Assembly (NCBI GenBank): GCA_016584305.1
Contig: JACEEZ010003770.1
Span: forward strand, 104,379-168,378
Source: Chionoecetes opilio
Lineage: Eukaryota; Arthropoda; Malacostraca; Decapoda; Majidae
DNA: 64,000 nt
Direction of reading: 5' to 3'
Each line of letters starts with the position of its first letter. Positions within the stretch are counted from its first letter, which is position 1. Below are positions 34,932 through 45,060 of the stretch, piece by piece. A program made the position numbers and the translations under genes. The notes beneath the pieces were generated by a model, which was not told the origin of the DNA, made no database searches, and saw only the letters and a program-made list of their open reading frames with translations.

Positions 34932-36671
34932 TGTGAGGGCTGAGAACGTGGAGAATGGGGAATAGAAGGGAAGGAAGAATAAATGGGGTAAGAGAAGGAG
35001 GAAGAGAAGGAATGGAAGAGAAGGAAGGAAGAGGCAGAGTACTGATGACGGGGGAGATAGAGAGAGAGGCAATTGTTTGTTGTGCTTACAACAATCTTCC
35101 TTATCAGCCCTATGAAGGGGTGGCCGGCGCCCACCTGCACATTTGCTGACCACAGCTCAGGGTCCCTCCCGTCCCCCGGCAAAAAGAAGATGAGGGGAGG
35201 AGAAGGAGAGAGAGAGAGAGAAAGTGAGAGAGAGTGAGAGAAGGTGAGGGAGAGTGTGAGAGAGTGAGAAGGTGAGGAGGCGAGGAGAAGGAGGAAGAGT
35301 GCTGAATCTTCATCCCTCAATTCACGCCATCACTTCACATTTTATGTCAGCACTGAATAACCTTTGACATGTACCCCACCACACGCTGGCCCTCCGCGGA
35401 ACACAGAGGAGAGAAGACAGATTCTTATACCCTGCGGTGTGGCCCCCAACGTCTTATTGCGTCGCGGTGATATCTTACGAGACTAGTGTCTTAGCGCGGT
35501 TTGAGCGAGTTAGGTGGTATTCCTTCCAGATACCACGCGCTCAAGTACGTGCCAACACACGCCGCGTCCTTCTTTACCAGACGCCCGACGCCCGCCACTT
35601 CCGCTTGTCCCCTGGGGCAGGTGCTACTCATCTCTACGAAGTCCCGACGTCCTGCCAGGCACCTGCCCTGGTGGCTTTGCCCCTGTGTTCCTCCTGGGCT
35701 CCTGAGATGAAGGGGCCACGGCAGGGCAAATAGCGGGCGCTCGGCGTTGCCCCTGTGGCTCTTCACTTTGCCCCAGGGACGACGAGCTTCGACGGAACGA
35801 CTAAGGAATACCCCGCATAACCCCAGGGCGGGAAGTGCAACTCTACGAGACCAAGATGTCCCTGCAACACTGCCCGCCCCGGTGATGATTCCCCTGGGGC
35901 CGCATGGCTTCCCGGTCCGCCGTGGGGCAACCAAGGGGCGCCCTCACTTTGCCCCGGGGGTAGGGAAGTGCTACTCTACGAGACCATGACGTCCCTCCAC
36001 ACTACCTACCCCTGTGGCCTCTCTTCAGGGCCCTTGGGGAGCCACTGGGCGCTGGGGACAGCACTAGGGGCGGGCGTGGGCTGGAGGTGAAACTCTACGC
36101 TACTACGACGCCCTACGAGATACCTCCTTCAGGAGGCTTCCCCTGGGTTCCCCCCCCCCGGAACCCCGGGGCATTACGAGGCACCTGCAACAGGATCTTA
36201 GGACCTCTTGAGCACCACATACAGGTCTTCCTGAAGGCGACGCAGCAGATGGTGATGTATCTATATGTTTTGACAGTGCATGACAGGGGCGGGGCGATAA
36301 TGGATTGACCCCGGGGCAACTATGCAAGCTAGGGGCCTCGGGGGGAACAGGGAGGGTCGCCCCCCGGGTAAAGCCCGGGGCGTTATAAGCCTGGGGAGGT
36401 AAGCTCCCCGTATCTCCGAAGCTACGGGCACTGCCCCGTCGTACCTGCCGGTACAAGGAGATAAAGCCCAACCCGCGCCTTCAGTTAGAGGTGCCGGGGT
36501 TATTTGTAAATGCTACGACCAGCGACCGATTGGATAGAACCATAGCGGGTTGGGGGACGCTACAACAGGAGCTACGTATACCCACACCCCCCCGTTGAGC
36601 CTTCGCGCACGCAATTTCCTTCCTTCCCCCCTTCGGGAGTAGCGGAGCGGCGGCGTCCGCGGAGCTTAACA
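34932..36671 (+). repeat. 5' LTR
   Basis: Begins TGTGAGGGCTGAGAACG and ends CGGAGCTTAACA. The left third has GA-rich runs (35180-35290). TTATACCC at about 35426-35433 is a TATA-like site, reading TTTATATACCC in the other LTR. From about 35600 to 36200 it carries diverged GC-rich units with CTCTACGAGACCA, ATGACGTCCCT and CCCCTGTGGC. Confidence 0.85.
35600..36200 (+). repeat. Diverged GC-rich tandem units inside the LTR
   Basis: Versions of a unit with GTGCTACTCTACGAGACC, then GACGTCCCT, a C-rich part and a GGGGC stretch occur at about 35610, 35838, 35970 and 36086. Spacing is roughly 115-230 bp. The same series is in LTR2 at about 39000-39600. The units do not encode a conserved frame. Confidence 0.55.
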
Positions 36672-38334
36672 TATTGGCGCACTGAGTAGGATCCGATCTA
36701 GTCGCTGGCGTGGTTTTAGCTGTAGATAAGGGAAGAGTATTAGGCCCACCACCATATAAAGTATGAATGTGTGGAGTGACTGACGAACACCGGGAACATA
36801 TGGTTAGCACGGCGGCTGACTGCAGCGGCTCGGCGGGCTACCGTGTGGTCCGGTGGGTGAATAGGTAGGTAACGCTTAGGGCTGCGGGGGAAGTTCCTTA
36901 TGAAGTGCCTGAGCGTGAAAGGACTAACACTTAGAGGGAGGATAACCGGGTCGGTCGTAAGAGGAGGAGAAATATTAACTCGGCTCCCTGCGTGCCTGGT
37001 GCCGGGGAAAATAAGTACCTGGCCCCGATCTCGGTCGTACGAGAAGGACAAATTAACTCGGCCTCCAGGTGACGAGTGTAGTATCAGCACCGTGCCGGGG
37101 CGGCCGGGTTTAAATTAGTACCTGGCCCACGATCGACTCACCCGTTCCCATCCTTATTTTACCGGGGGGATGCTCCCTGACTCCCTGGTAAGAGTCAGGC
37201 CCTGTAGACCCGTGCGGGGTTTTAAACGTACCCGGCGGGGTGGATCCGCAGCACGCCGATCTTGACAAAACTTCCGCGCCCGGAACAGCGGGCATGGTCA
37301 GGTCGGTCAAGAGACCTGAGGTATGGTTAAGGTCCTCCCCGAGCTTGGTGGTGGATAGGTAGGTAGGGTGAGGCCGTGGGGCTGACGAATGGCGATTCCC
37401 ACCACATCCTCCCTTTTTCGGGGGCCGGGAGTGGCGCCCACCTAGTAATCCCCCCACGGTTCTCTGGGCGAGAAGAGGACAGGGATCAAGATGCCCTGCA
37501 CCTTCAGTCCCGGGGGGATTCGCCCTGACTCCGCCAAAGTTCAGGCCCTGTAGACCCGACGGGGTATAAACGGCATCGATTCACGGGCATGGAACATTGT
37601 CGGGGACCCTCCCGTCGCACTGTGCCCTGTCATGTCATGTCATGTCATGTCATGACATGTCATGTCATATCTTGTCATGTCAGGTCATGTCATGTCATGT
37701 CATGTCATATCTTGTCATGTCATGTCGTCATATCATGTCATGTCATATCATGTCATACCATATTGTGTTTCTGAGTGTACTGGTGTAAATTGTGTTTCTA
37801 TTTCAGATGTAGTGATGGCGAAGACCGCGGTAATAAATGAATTGTCTCCCCACAGGTTCCCACGAATAATATATATATGTATGTATATATGTGTGTGTAT
37901 GTGTGTATGTGTGTATATGTGTATATATGTAGAGTTAGGCTAATTCTCCCTCCACAGGTTACCACCACTCCATGGATCAAAAAAGGACCGCCCCAATTTA
38001 GTATCTCGCGGCAACCGACCCACGATTGCATCACAACCTTTGAGCTTCACCGAAGCCTTTTTGGCCAACCTACTTGACGACACATCATGGGATGCGCATG
38101 TTGGTTGCGATCTCTCCTGCGCCCTAAACATACGAACCTGCACCCCTTCACACTTCACCTGAAATGAATGGACTCTTTCATCGTTGTCCGCATTCTAAAT
38201 GTTTCCCAGGTGGTGCCTCATCCACACGTCCTTCACGCCCTCAGACTCCTCTGACACTACGCCTTAATTGCAGGCATTGGCGTCGACAGGCCCAAGCACG
38301 ACCGAGGACGGCCGTCTTCTTCGGATGGGGGTAA
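36672..38334 (+). other. Interior of the LTR element
   Basis: After the primer-site-like sequence come two diverged copies of a roughly 90-bp unit (36949-37140; GTCGGTCGTA, AATTAACTCGGC, AGTACCTGGCCC). A block then occurs twice, at 37160-37230 and 37505-37575, with CAGGCCCTGTAGACCC; the first copy has a stem CCTGACTC/GAGTCAGG (37176-37199). A CATGT-type pentamer array runs 37628-37757, and a TATG/TGTG microsatellite 37866-37932. Open frames at 37940-38158 on both strands look weakly protein-like but match nothing I know. Confidence 0.6.
37628..37757. repeat. CATGT pentanucleotide array
   Basis: About 26 units of TGTCA (CATGT), with variants CATAT and CTTGT. The Met-Ser-Cys-His frames across it are repeat artefacts. 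Confidence 0.9.
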
Positions 38335-40076
38335 TGTGAGGGCTGAGAACGTGGAGAATGGGGAATAGAAGGGAAGGAAGAATAAATGGGGTAAGAGAAG
38401 GAGGAAGAGAAGGAATGGAAGAGAAGGAAGGAAGAGGCAGAGTACTGATGACGGGGGTAGATAGAGAGAGAGGCAATTGATGTTGTGCTTACAACAATCT
38501 TCCTTATCAGCCCTATGAAGGGGTGGCCGGCGCCCACCTGCACATTTGCTGACCACAGCTCAGGGTCCCTCCCGTCCCCCGGCAAAAAGAAGATGAGGGG
38601 AGGAGAAGGAGAGAGAGAGAGAGAAAGTGAGAGAGAGTGAGAAAGTGAGGGAGAGTGTGAGAGAGTGAGAAGGTGAGGAGGCGAGGAGAAGGAGGAAGAG
38701 TGCTGAATCTTCATGCCCTCAATTCACGCCATCACTTCACACTTATGTCAGCACTGAAATAACCTTTGACATGTACCCACCACACGCTGGGCCCTCCGCG
38801 GAACACAGAGGAGAGAAGACAGATTTTATATACCCTGCGGTGTGGCCACACGTCTTATTGCGTCGCGGTGATATCTTACGAGACTAGTGTCTTAGCGCGG
38901 TGAGCGAGTTAGGTGGTATTCCTTCCAGATACCACGGGGCTCAAGTACGTGCCAACACACGCCGCGTCCTTCTTTAAACCAGACGCCCGACGCCCGCCAC
39001 TCCGCTTGTCCCCTGGGGCAGGTGCTACTCATCTCTACGAAGTCCCGACGTCCTGCCAGGCACCTGCCCTGGTGGCTTTGCCCCTGTGTTCCTCCTGGCT
39101 CCTGAGATGAAGGGGCCACGGCAGGGCAAATAGCGGCGCTCGGCGTTGCCCCTGTGGCTCTTCACTTTGCCCCAGGGACGACGAGCTTCGACGGGACGAC
39201 TAAGGAATACCCCGCATAACCCCAGGGGCGGGAAGTGCAACTCTACGAGACCAAGATGTCCCTGCAACACTGCCCGCCCCGGTGATGATTCCCCTGGGGC
39301 CGCATGGCTTCCCGGATCCGCCGTGGGGCAACCAAGGGGCGCCCTCACTTTTGCCCCAGGGGGTAGGGAAGTGCTACTCTACGAGACCATGACGTCCCTC
39401 CACACTACCTACCCCTGTGGCCTCTCTTCAGGGCCCTTGGGGAGCCACTGGGCGCTGGGGACAGGCACTAGGGGCGGGCGTGGGCTGGAGGTGAAACTCT
39501 ACGCTACTACGACGCCCTACGAGATACCTCCTTCAGGAGGCTTCCCCTGGGTTCCCCCCCCCCCCGGAACCCCGGGGCATTACGAGGCACCTGCAACAGG
39601 ATCTTAGGACCTCTTGAGCACCACATACAGGTCTTCCTGAAGGCGAAAGGGAGCAGATGGTGATGTATCTATATGATTGACAGTGCATGACAGGGGCGGG
39701 CGATAATGGATTTACCCCGGGGCAACTATGCAAGCTAGGGGCCTCGGGGGGAACAGGGAGGGTCGCCCCCCGGGTAAAGCCCTGGGCGTTATAAGCCTGG
39801 GGAGGTAAGCTCCCCGTATCTCCGAAGCTACGGGCACTGCCCCGTCGTACCTGCCGGTACAGGAGATAAAGCCCAACCCGGCGCCTTCAGGTAGAGGTGC
39901 CGGGGTTATTTGTCATGCTACGACCAGCGACCGATTGGATAGAACCATAGCGGGTTGGGGGGACGCTACAACAGGAGCTACGTATATCAACACCCCCCGT
40001 TGAGCCTCCGCGCACGCAATTTCCTTCCTTCCCCCCTTCGGGAGTAGCGGAGCGGCGGCGTCCGCGGAGCTTAACA
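38335..40076 (+). repeat. 3' LTR
   Basis: Begins TGTGAGGGCTGAGAACG and ends CGCGGAGCTTAACA, parallel to 34932-36671 with scattered small indels. It is preceded by the purine tract and followed directly by the CTAAA target duplication. Confidence 0.85.
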
Positions 40077-40599
40077 CTAAACATGATTATTTACTATATA
40101 ACAGGGAATAAAGTTATGCATAATAGATATAAACGTATTTGGTGAAAACCTACCCACCATATAAATCCTCATCCTTACTGTCATTACATTTATTTATTCA
40201 TTCAGCCACTCAACTGGTAAATGAATACAGCCTAATATGTTTAACCTTATTTTATTTTGTTGAACTCATGTCTCCTGTGTAGTGGAATGGGTAAAAAGAA
40301 ATACTGAAGTTTGGTCATCTTGAGGAGGAGAGTGAAGAGTTTGTGAAGTGTATGTAAGTGAACTTGAGGATCCTAGGAGAGGAAAGCCAGGGTAAAGGAG
40401 TACATGAATGACAGAGGTGCTGATAAGATGAGGAAGGCTTGAACAAGCAAGGATGAAATGTGTGGGTAAGGAGAGGTGGAGGCTCTTTTTGCCGTGGCCA
40501 TCCCCCTAGAACATAAGAAAATAAGGAAGCTACAAGAGGCTGGGAGACAGCCTCCCACGGTACACGTGGTAGTTCTTGTTACTTAATACTACCTACATC

Positions 40600-40806
40600 C
40601 ACCTTTCATTACCATCCATGAAAATATCTAGCCTCCTTAAAGCTCCCTATTGACTCCGCACTAACTACTTGACGACCGAGTCCATTCCAATAATTTACCA
40701 CCGTATTTGTGAACCAGTTTTTTCCTATTTCTATTTTAAATCTACGCTTTTCCAGTTTGAATCCATTACTTCTTTTTGTACCCTGGTTCCCAGCCGTAAG
40801 AATTTT
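40600..40806 (-). mobile_element. LINE ORF2 3' fragment (CR1/L2-like), copy in unit 1
   Basis: The minus strand reads AGNQGTKRSNGFKLEKRRF, then GKNWFTNTVVNYWNGL and SAESIGSFKEARYFHGW. This is the usual C-terminal end of CR1/L2-type reverse transcriptase ORFs, with the FTNRVV.WN.LP and SFK blocks. Only this end is present. It lies just 3' of the stop codon of the Myb/SANT copy. Confidence 0.6.
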
Positions 40807-40865
40807 TCATAAGAAAAGGAACGTCAAGGGATGTTCCCAGAGGGAATAAGGCGTCAACAGAGCTA

Positions 40866-41117
40866 TCACTCTGGTATATTCAGAACCACAAGGGCAAGGG
40901 GGTCAAGGGCCTGCTCTTCAACTACATTGTCTGCCACATTTTTGGGGAGCAGCTTCTGGGCAGAGGAGAAATAATTCGCCATGGCAGTATATGCCTCTAA
41001 CTTTTTTTGCGTCAGCTTCGACAACTTCGCTTGGTCTTGGAGTTGTCTTCTAGTTAACTTTACTTTGAGCCGAAAGCTTCAAGTTCACTCTCCTCTACCT
41101 CACCTTGTCTATCCTGT
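40866..41117 (-). pseudogene. Partial duplicate of the Myb/SANT last exon
   Basis: Repeats the 3' coding end of the gene at 41608-43119, including the coiled-coil and the NIPE C-terminus with TGA at 40868-40866. It is cut off at the N. A missing base at about 41071 (GCCGAAAGC for GCCGAGAAGC) shifts the frame. Confidence 0.65.
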
Positions 41118-41118
41118 N
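41118..41118. other. Ambiguous base N
   Basis: The only N in the window, within CCTGTNAGCTG, at the join between the two duplicated blocks. Confidence 0.95.
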
Positions 41119-41152
41119 AGCTGTTACCTAAAAAACACAAAAAAAACGACCT

Positions 41153-41860
41153 GAGGAAAGCCAGGTAAAGGAGTACATGAATGACAGAGGTGCTGATAAG
41201 AGAAGGTGACAACAAGGATGAAATGTGTGGGTAAGGAGAGGTGAGGCTCTTTTGCGTGCATCCCCTAGAAATAAAATAAGGAAGCTACAAGAGGCTGAGA
41301 CAGCCCCCACGTACACGTGGTAGCTCCTTGTACTTAAAATACCTACATCACCTTTCATCACCCATGAATTATCTAGCCTCCTTAAAGCTCCATATTGTCC
41401 CCGCACAACTACTTGACGACTGAGTCCATTCCAATAATTACCAACGTATTGTGAACCAGTTTTTTCCTATTTCTATTTTAAATCTACGCTTTTCCAGTTT
41501 GAATTCATTACTTCTTTTTGTACCCTGGTTCCCAGCCGTAAGAATTTTTCATAAGAAAAGGAACGTCAAGGGATGTTCCCAGAGGGAATAAGGCGTCAAC
41601 AGAGCTATCACTCTGGTATATTCAGAACCACAAGGGCAAGGGGGTCAAGGGCCTGCTCTTCAACTACATTGTCTGCCACATTTTTGGGGAGCAGCTTCTG
41701 GGCAGAGGAGAAATAATTGGCCATGGCAGTATATGCCTCTAACTTTTTTTGCGTCAGCTTCGACAGCTTCGCTTGGTCTTGGAGTTGTCTTCTTGTTAAC
41801 TTTACTTTGAGCCGAGAAGCTTCAAGTTCACTCTCCTCCACCATCAACCTTGTCTCCTGT
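41153..41860. repeat. Duplicated 3' block of the Myb/SANT locus, unit 2
   Basis: Second version of the 40378-41117 block with several small deletions in its first 300 bp. From about 41450 it is almost identical to unit 1 and continues into the intact exon. Confidence 0.7.
41378..41555 (-). mobile_element. LINE ORF2 3' fragment, copy in unit 2
   Basis: Same sequence as 40600-40806 with small deletions in the distal part. It belongs to the duplicated block and is not an independent insertion. Confidence 0.55.
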
Positions 41861-42369
41861 ATCCTCTGCCTACTACGGTGGAGATGGTCGCCCCTCTCTG
41901 TTAGTACCTCAAGGCACTGAGGCACAGTAGGTCTCTTTTTGGCGGACCGTGCACTATTTCTACGGCTTGATGGTGGAGGAGGAGTAATAGATGATGAAGG
42001 GAAAGCTGAGGAGTGAGAGGTAGGAGGAGGAGAAGGGGAACCCGAGAAAGGAGGATCAATGGAAGTAGAGTTCAAGAGAGAAGGAGAAGAGACACACGTA
42101 GGATCATGGGTTGGTAAGGACAGTGAGGCAGTCACAGACTGAGACAAGAGGGCGGGAGGAAAGAGAGGTGAACGAGGGTACAAAAATAGGAGAAGGTGAT
42201 GGAAGGGTAAAGGTGACAGTTGAGGTAGGTGGCACAAAGGTGTTTGAGGCAGATGTTACCTGAGTGGAGGTGGTGGCTACAGGTAAAAAATGGCTGGTAG
42301 AGGCAGGATGAAAGATGCTAGTGACAGGGCCTGATGTTGAAGACTGGGGTGCAGCTACAGCAGCAGTCT
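41608..42369 (-). CDS. Myb/SANT-like protein, last coding exon
   Basis: The acceptor TTATCTGCAG lies at 42379-42370 and the TGA stop at 41610-41608. The first part is Ser/Thr/Pro-rich linker (TAAVAAPQSSTSG onward). The second half is basic, then a Leu-rich coiled coil (SRLKVKLTRRQLQDQ, LTQKKLEAY), ending VVLNIPE. The reading frame shifts by one base at roughly 42150-42180: the frame from the acceptor stops near 42104, while the other frame runs to the real C-terminus. Given indels between the duplicated blocks nearby, a consensus error is as likely as a mutation. The linker and coiled coil would serve oligomerisation, which is an inference. Confidence 0.65.
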
Positions 42370-42512
42370 CTGCAGATAACAATAATATATTTCAATAATT
42401 TTTTTGCATTTTTTCATTACTTGAATTATGCTGATATCCATTTGTTTTGTCTATATATACTTAAATCAAAAATAGAAGAGTTGAAGAGTCATGCTTAAGT
42501 TATGTCACTCAC

Positions 42513-42688
42513 CCTGGTCATCCAAATATTCCATGCCAAATTCTTCTTTCATGTCACTCATGGCCAAATCTTTGATCATGAGGGACCTGATGAGTTCCTC
42601 CTCCTGTGAGAACTTGGGTGGCGTTATGGGTCGTCCACCTCCAGTCCCCCTCCTCCTCTGCTTGTACTCATGCTCCTTGTTTTTTACT
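42513..42688 (-). CDS. Myb/SANT-like protein, middle exon
   Basis: Acceptor CCTTTTTAG (to 42689) and donor GGGTGAGT (42512 on) give a 176-bp exon whose phases fit both neighbours. It encodes VKNKEHEYKQRRRGTGGG, then RPITPPKFSQEEELIRSLM and an acidic end. The KR-rich start completes the DNA-binding domain. The TGGG-P stretch after it is common in this kind of protein. Confidence 0.75.
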
Positions 42689-42904
42689 CTAAAAAGGAAC
42701 ACATATTTATTCTACAGTTTAGGGAAATAATTCCTTGCCACCTATTATCCATCGCTCTGCATGTTTCCTACAAACTCCCTCTAAGAACTCCCAAAATCGA
42801 TGCTTCTTCTCTCACACTGTGACTCCCTACCTCCATGTAATAACTAATGTTTGAATATATTGAACTAGGATTATGCAGTACGTGAAAATGTTAGAAATAC
42901 TTAC

Positions 42905-43119
42905 TTTCTTTTAAGATGCTCCCAGCTCCTCTTCAATTGCTTGAGATTTCTAGGAGTTTGGCCTGGATTTCCAGCATTGAAAATGTTAGTTATTTCCTGC
43001 CAGGCTTTGTTCTTCCTGGCAGGCAAATACGAGTCTGTTGACTTGGATGTTAAAACATCCTCCCTCACCTTGATTTGCAGCACCAATTGGTGCAATTGCT
43101 CACTTGAGAGAGGGACAGC
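42905..43119 (-). CDS. Myb/SANT-like DNA-binding protein, domain exon
   Basis: Acceptor TTCTTTTTCAG (to 43120) and donor AAAGTAAGT (42904 on) bound 215 bp, phase 0 in and phase 2 out. The exon encodes a three-helix Myb/SANT-like domain: LSSEQLHQLVLQIKVRE, KNKAWQEITNIFNA, QLKRSWEHLKRK. Trp and aromatic spacing is right for the Myb_DNA-bind_5/MSANTD3-4 type. It should bind DNA in the nucleus. The first exon with the start codon lies beyond 43130 and was not found. Such genes are often derived from Harbinger-type transposons, and TE-type MITEs lie next door, so host gene versus captured transposon gene is open. Confidence 0.75.
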
Positions 43120-43191
43120 CTGAAAAAGAAGACATAAAGGGTTTTCAATGGCATTACATATAATATATTTTACATTAAGTTATTTAATTTA

Positions 43192-43684
43192 TGTTTGTGC
43201 AGTGGTATAGCTAGGTATCTATCAATGAGGGAGCACAGCTGAGTATGGGGGGGGGGGGCACTAAGTAAGTGGAGCTCAGGGGCATTCTGATGTCACATAG
43301 AAGAGTATGAGGACATACTCTATGATTAAAGTCAGTGGTGGGTATTAGAGCATTATACAGAATACGGCAGTCATGGCCAGTAGGGGCACCGGGTAGCGAA
43401 TTTTTTCTTTCCCAAACAGGTTAAGTTACGTTAGGTTACGGTTTAGTTAGGTAAGATTTCGTCATCCATTTATGCAACTTTGGGCAAAGGCACACAAAGG
43501 GCAACTTTGTGTGGGAATCACAATGAAGGTATTTTCATGAAAATTCTGGTGTTAGTTTCGGAGCTACAGCCAAGCGTAGAGGGCCGCCTACCAGTGCAAA
43601 CCCGTTTTGGAAAAATAAATTCGCCACCGGGTTCTCATGGAGGGAGGGCACGTGCCCTCCCGTAGCTACGCCGCTGTGTTTGTG
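43192..43684 (+). mobile_element. hAT-type MITE with 8-bp target duplication
   Basis: The element body, 43200-43676, starts CAGTGGTATAGCTAGG and ends CCCGTAGCTACGCCGCTG. Perfect duplications TGTTTGTG flank it at 43192-43199 and 43677-43684. The 8-bp duplication and CAG-type ends fit a non-autonomous hAT element. Inside are a short TTAGG-like stretch (43420-43455) and a perfect 20-bp palindrome GGGAGGGCACGTGCCCTCCC (43642-43661). There is no transposase. Confidence 0.8.
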
Positions 43685-44041
43685 TCCTAGAAACTACACG
43701 CTAGTCATACAATTGATGGTTTATTTCGGCTGTGTATATTCCCTCCCTCAATCACTGGGTCTTTTTGGTTACCATAATAGGGGGCTTGGTTATTACCAAG
43801 TTAGGAGGCTATGATGCGGGGTTAGGTTTAGTGTATAAATGTACTTTACTCTATACGTTTTGAGAGAGGGTCCCTTCATTTGTGCCTGCATAATATAGTA
43901 GACTGCAATTCGCGGGATGCCATAAACCAAAACATTACCCAAAAAATAGAATACTACATTTCGTCATCAATCTGAACACTTGTACGTACACATCCCTTAT
44001 GTTGCTTTCAACTAAAGAAATTACTTTCCATGCATTCAGAC
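43685..44041. other. Intergenic DNA
   Basis: No gene or repeat border recognised. Confidence 0.3.
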
Positions 44042-44248
44042 CACCAGTGGCGTAGCTACGGCACCCCACTGGCCATGGCTGCCGTATTCTGTATACCCAC
44101 TACTGATCTGATCTAAGAATATGCCCAAATACCCTTCCATGTGGCATAAGAATGCCACTGAGCTCCGCTTGCCTAGTGCCCCCCATACTTATAGCTATGC
44201 CCCCACAGGTGCTCCTCCATAGATAGATATACTAAGCTACGCCACTGC
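44042..44248 (-). mobile_element. Short inverted relative of the hAT-type MITE
   Basis: The minus strand parallels the left 200 bp of the element at 43200-43676 (GTGGGTATACAGAATACGGC, CCATGGCCAGT). It has its own ends, CAGTGGCGTAGCTACGGC on the left and AAGCTACGCCACTG on the right. TTCAGAC on both sides (44035-44041, 44249-44255) may be its target duplication, shortened by one base. It looks like an internally deleted copy. Confidence 0.65.
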
Positions 44249-44409
44249 TTCAGACAATGAATGCTTAACTCTATCTTAAATATACACAGATGTCCAAATT
44301 GCTATATGTGAAGTTTAAACCAATATACGATCGGTGGTTTTAAAAGTATCCTGAACGTTTCATTTTCATTATAAGGAGTACCACAAAGACAGCCGTCGGA
44401 AATGAAAAA

Positions 44410-45060
44410 TAACATAAGGGGGTCTGGCTGGGGGGACGAAACCCTCCTAGCGAGGTTAGGCTATGGAAACAATGCCCAGACTAGGTTACTTAACTTAATT
44501 AGCAGGGGGGTCTGGGGGGCGGCGAAAGCCCCCTAGCGAGGTTAGATTACGAAAATAACGCCCAGGCTAGGTTACTAGCCTTACTAGGTTAACTAGCGTT
44601 ACTAGGTTAACTAGCGGGGGGGTCCCGGGGGGGAACGAAACCCCCCTTGCGAGGTTATGTTAAGAAAAACAATGCCTAAGTTAGGTTAGTTACTAGCGGG
44701 GGGGTCTGGGGGGGAACGAAACCGGCCGGCCGGCCGGTCCCCTTTGCGAGGTTATGTTAAGAAAAAATGCCCAGGCTCAGTGCGTTAACTAGCGGGGGGG
44801 TCTGGGGGGGAACGAAGACCCCCTTGCGAGGTTATGTTAAGAAAACAATGCCTAGGTTAAGTTAGTTAACTAGCGGGGGAGTCTGGGGGGGAACGAAACC
44901 CCCCTTGCGAGGTTATGTTAAGAAAACAATGCCCAGATTAGGTTAGTCAACGAGCGGGGGGAACGAAACTCCCCTAGCGAGGTTAGGTTACGAAAACAAT
45001 GCCCAGGTTTAGTTATTTAACTTGCAGGGGGGGTCTGGAGGGGCGCAGCCCCCCCCCTCC
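44410..45060 (+). repeat. G-rich tandem array of about 85-bp units with TTAGG-like segments
   Basis: About eight units. Each has GCGGGGGGGTCTGGGGGGG, AACGAAACCCCCC, TTGCGAGGTTATGTTAAG, AACAATGCCCAGG and TTAGGTTAG-like sequence. Within each unit the G-run and C-run around AACGAAA can fold as a hairpin. One unit (44716-44740) has a (GGCC) expansion. Single units lie at 3046, 7744, 8476 and 29888-29972, so this is a dispersed satellite. Confidence 0.8.

Larger units (their letters stand above)
34927..40081 (+). mobile_element. LTR retrotransposon with 1.74-kb LTRs, non-autonomous
   Basis: Two near-identical direct repeats, each starting TG and ending CA, flank a 1.66-kb interior. The element lies in a perfect 5-bp target duplication, CTAAA at 34927-34931 and 40077-40081. 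A tRNA primer-site-like TGGCGCACTGAGTAGGATCC (36675-36694) sits just inside LTR1. A purine tract GGATGGGGGTAA (38323-38334) abuts LTR2. These fix the + orientation. I see no gag, protease, reverse transcriptase or integrase motif in the interior, which is too short for them. It therefore looks like a large-LTR non-autonomous (LARD-like) element that depends on another element's enzymes. The LTR pair differs by only small changes, suggesting a fairly recent insertion. Confidence 0.85.
40378..41117. repeat. Duplicated 3' block of the Myb/SANT locus, unit 1
   Basis: Parallels 41153-41860 from GAGGAAAGCCAGG onward. It contains the LINE fragment and a copy of the last coding part of the Myb/SANT gene. 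It ends at an ambiguous base, N, at 41118. A duplication ending at an N suggests a scaffolding or haplotype artefact, though a real tandem duplication is possible. Confidence 0.7.

Noticed and set aside
34856..35320. 154-codon Ser/Leu/Pro-rich minus frame, repeated at 38241-38714
   Set aside because: Low-complexity frame over GA-rich LTR sequence; crosses the LTR border in both places.
37589..37943. Met-Ser-Cys-His repeated frames
   Set aside because: Translation of a pentanucleotide microsatellite.
39146..39607. 153-codon frame in the 3' LTR
   Set aside because: The equivalent frame in the 5' LTR is interrupted by indels; GC-rich tandem units explain the openness.
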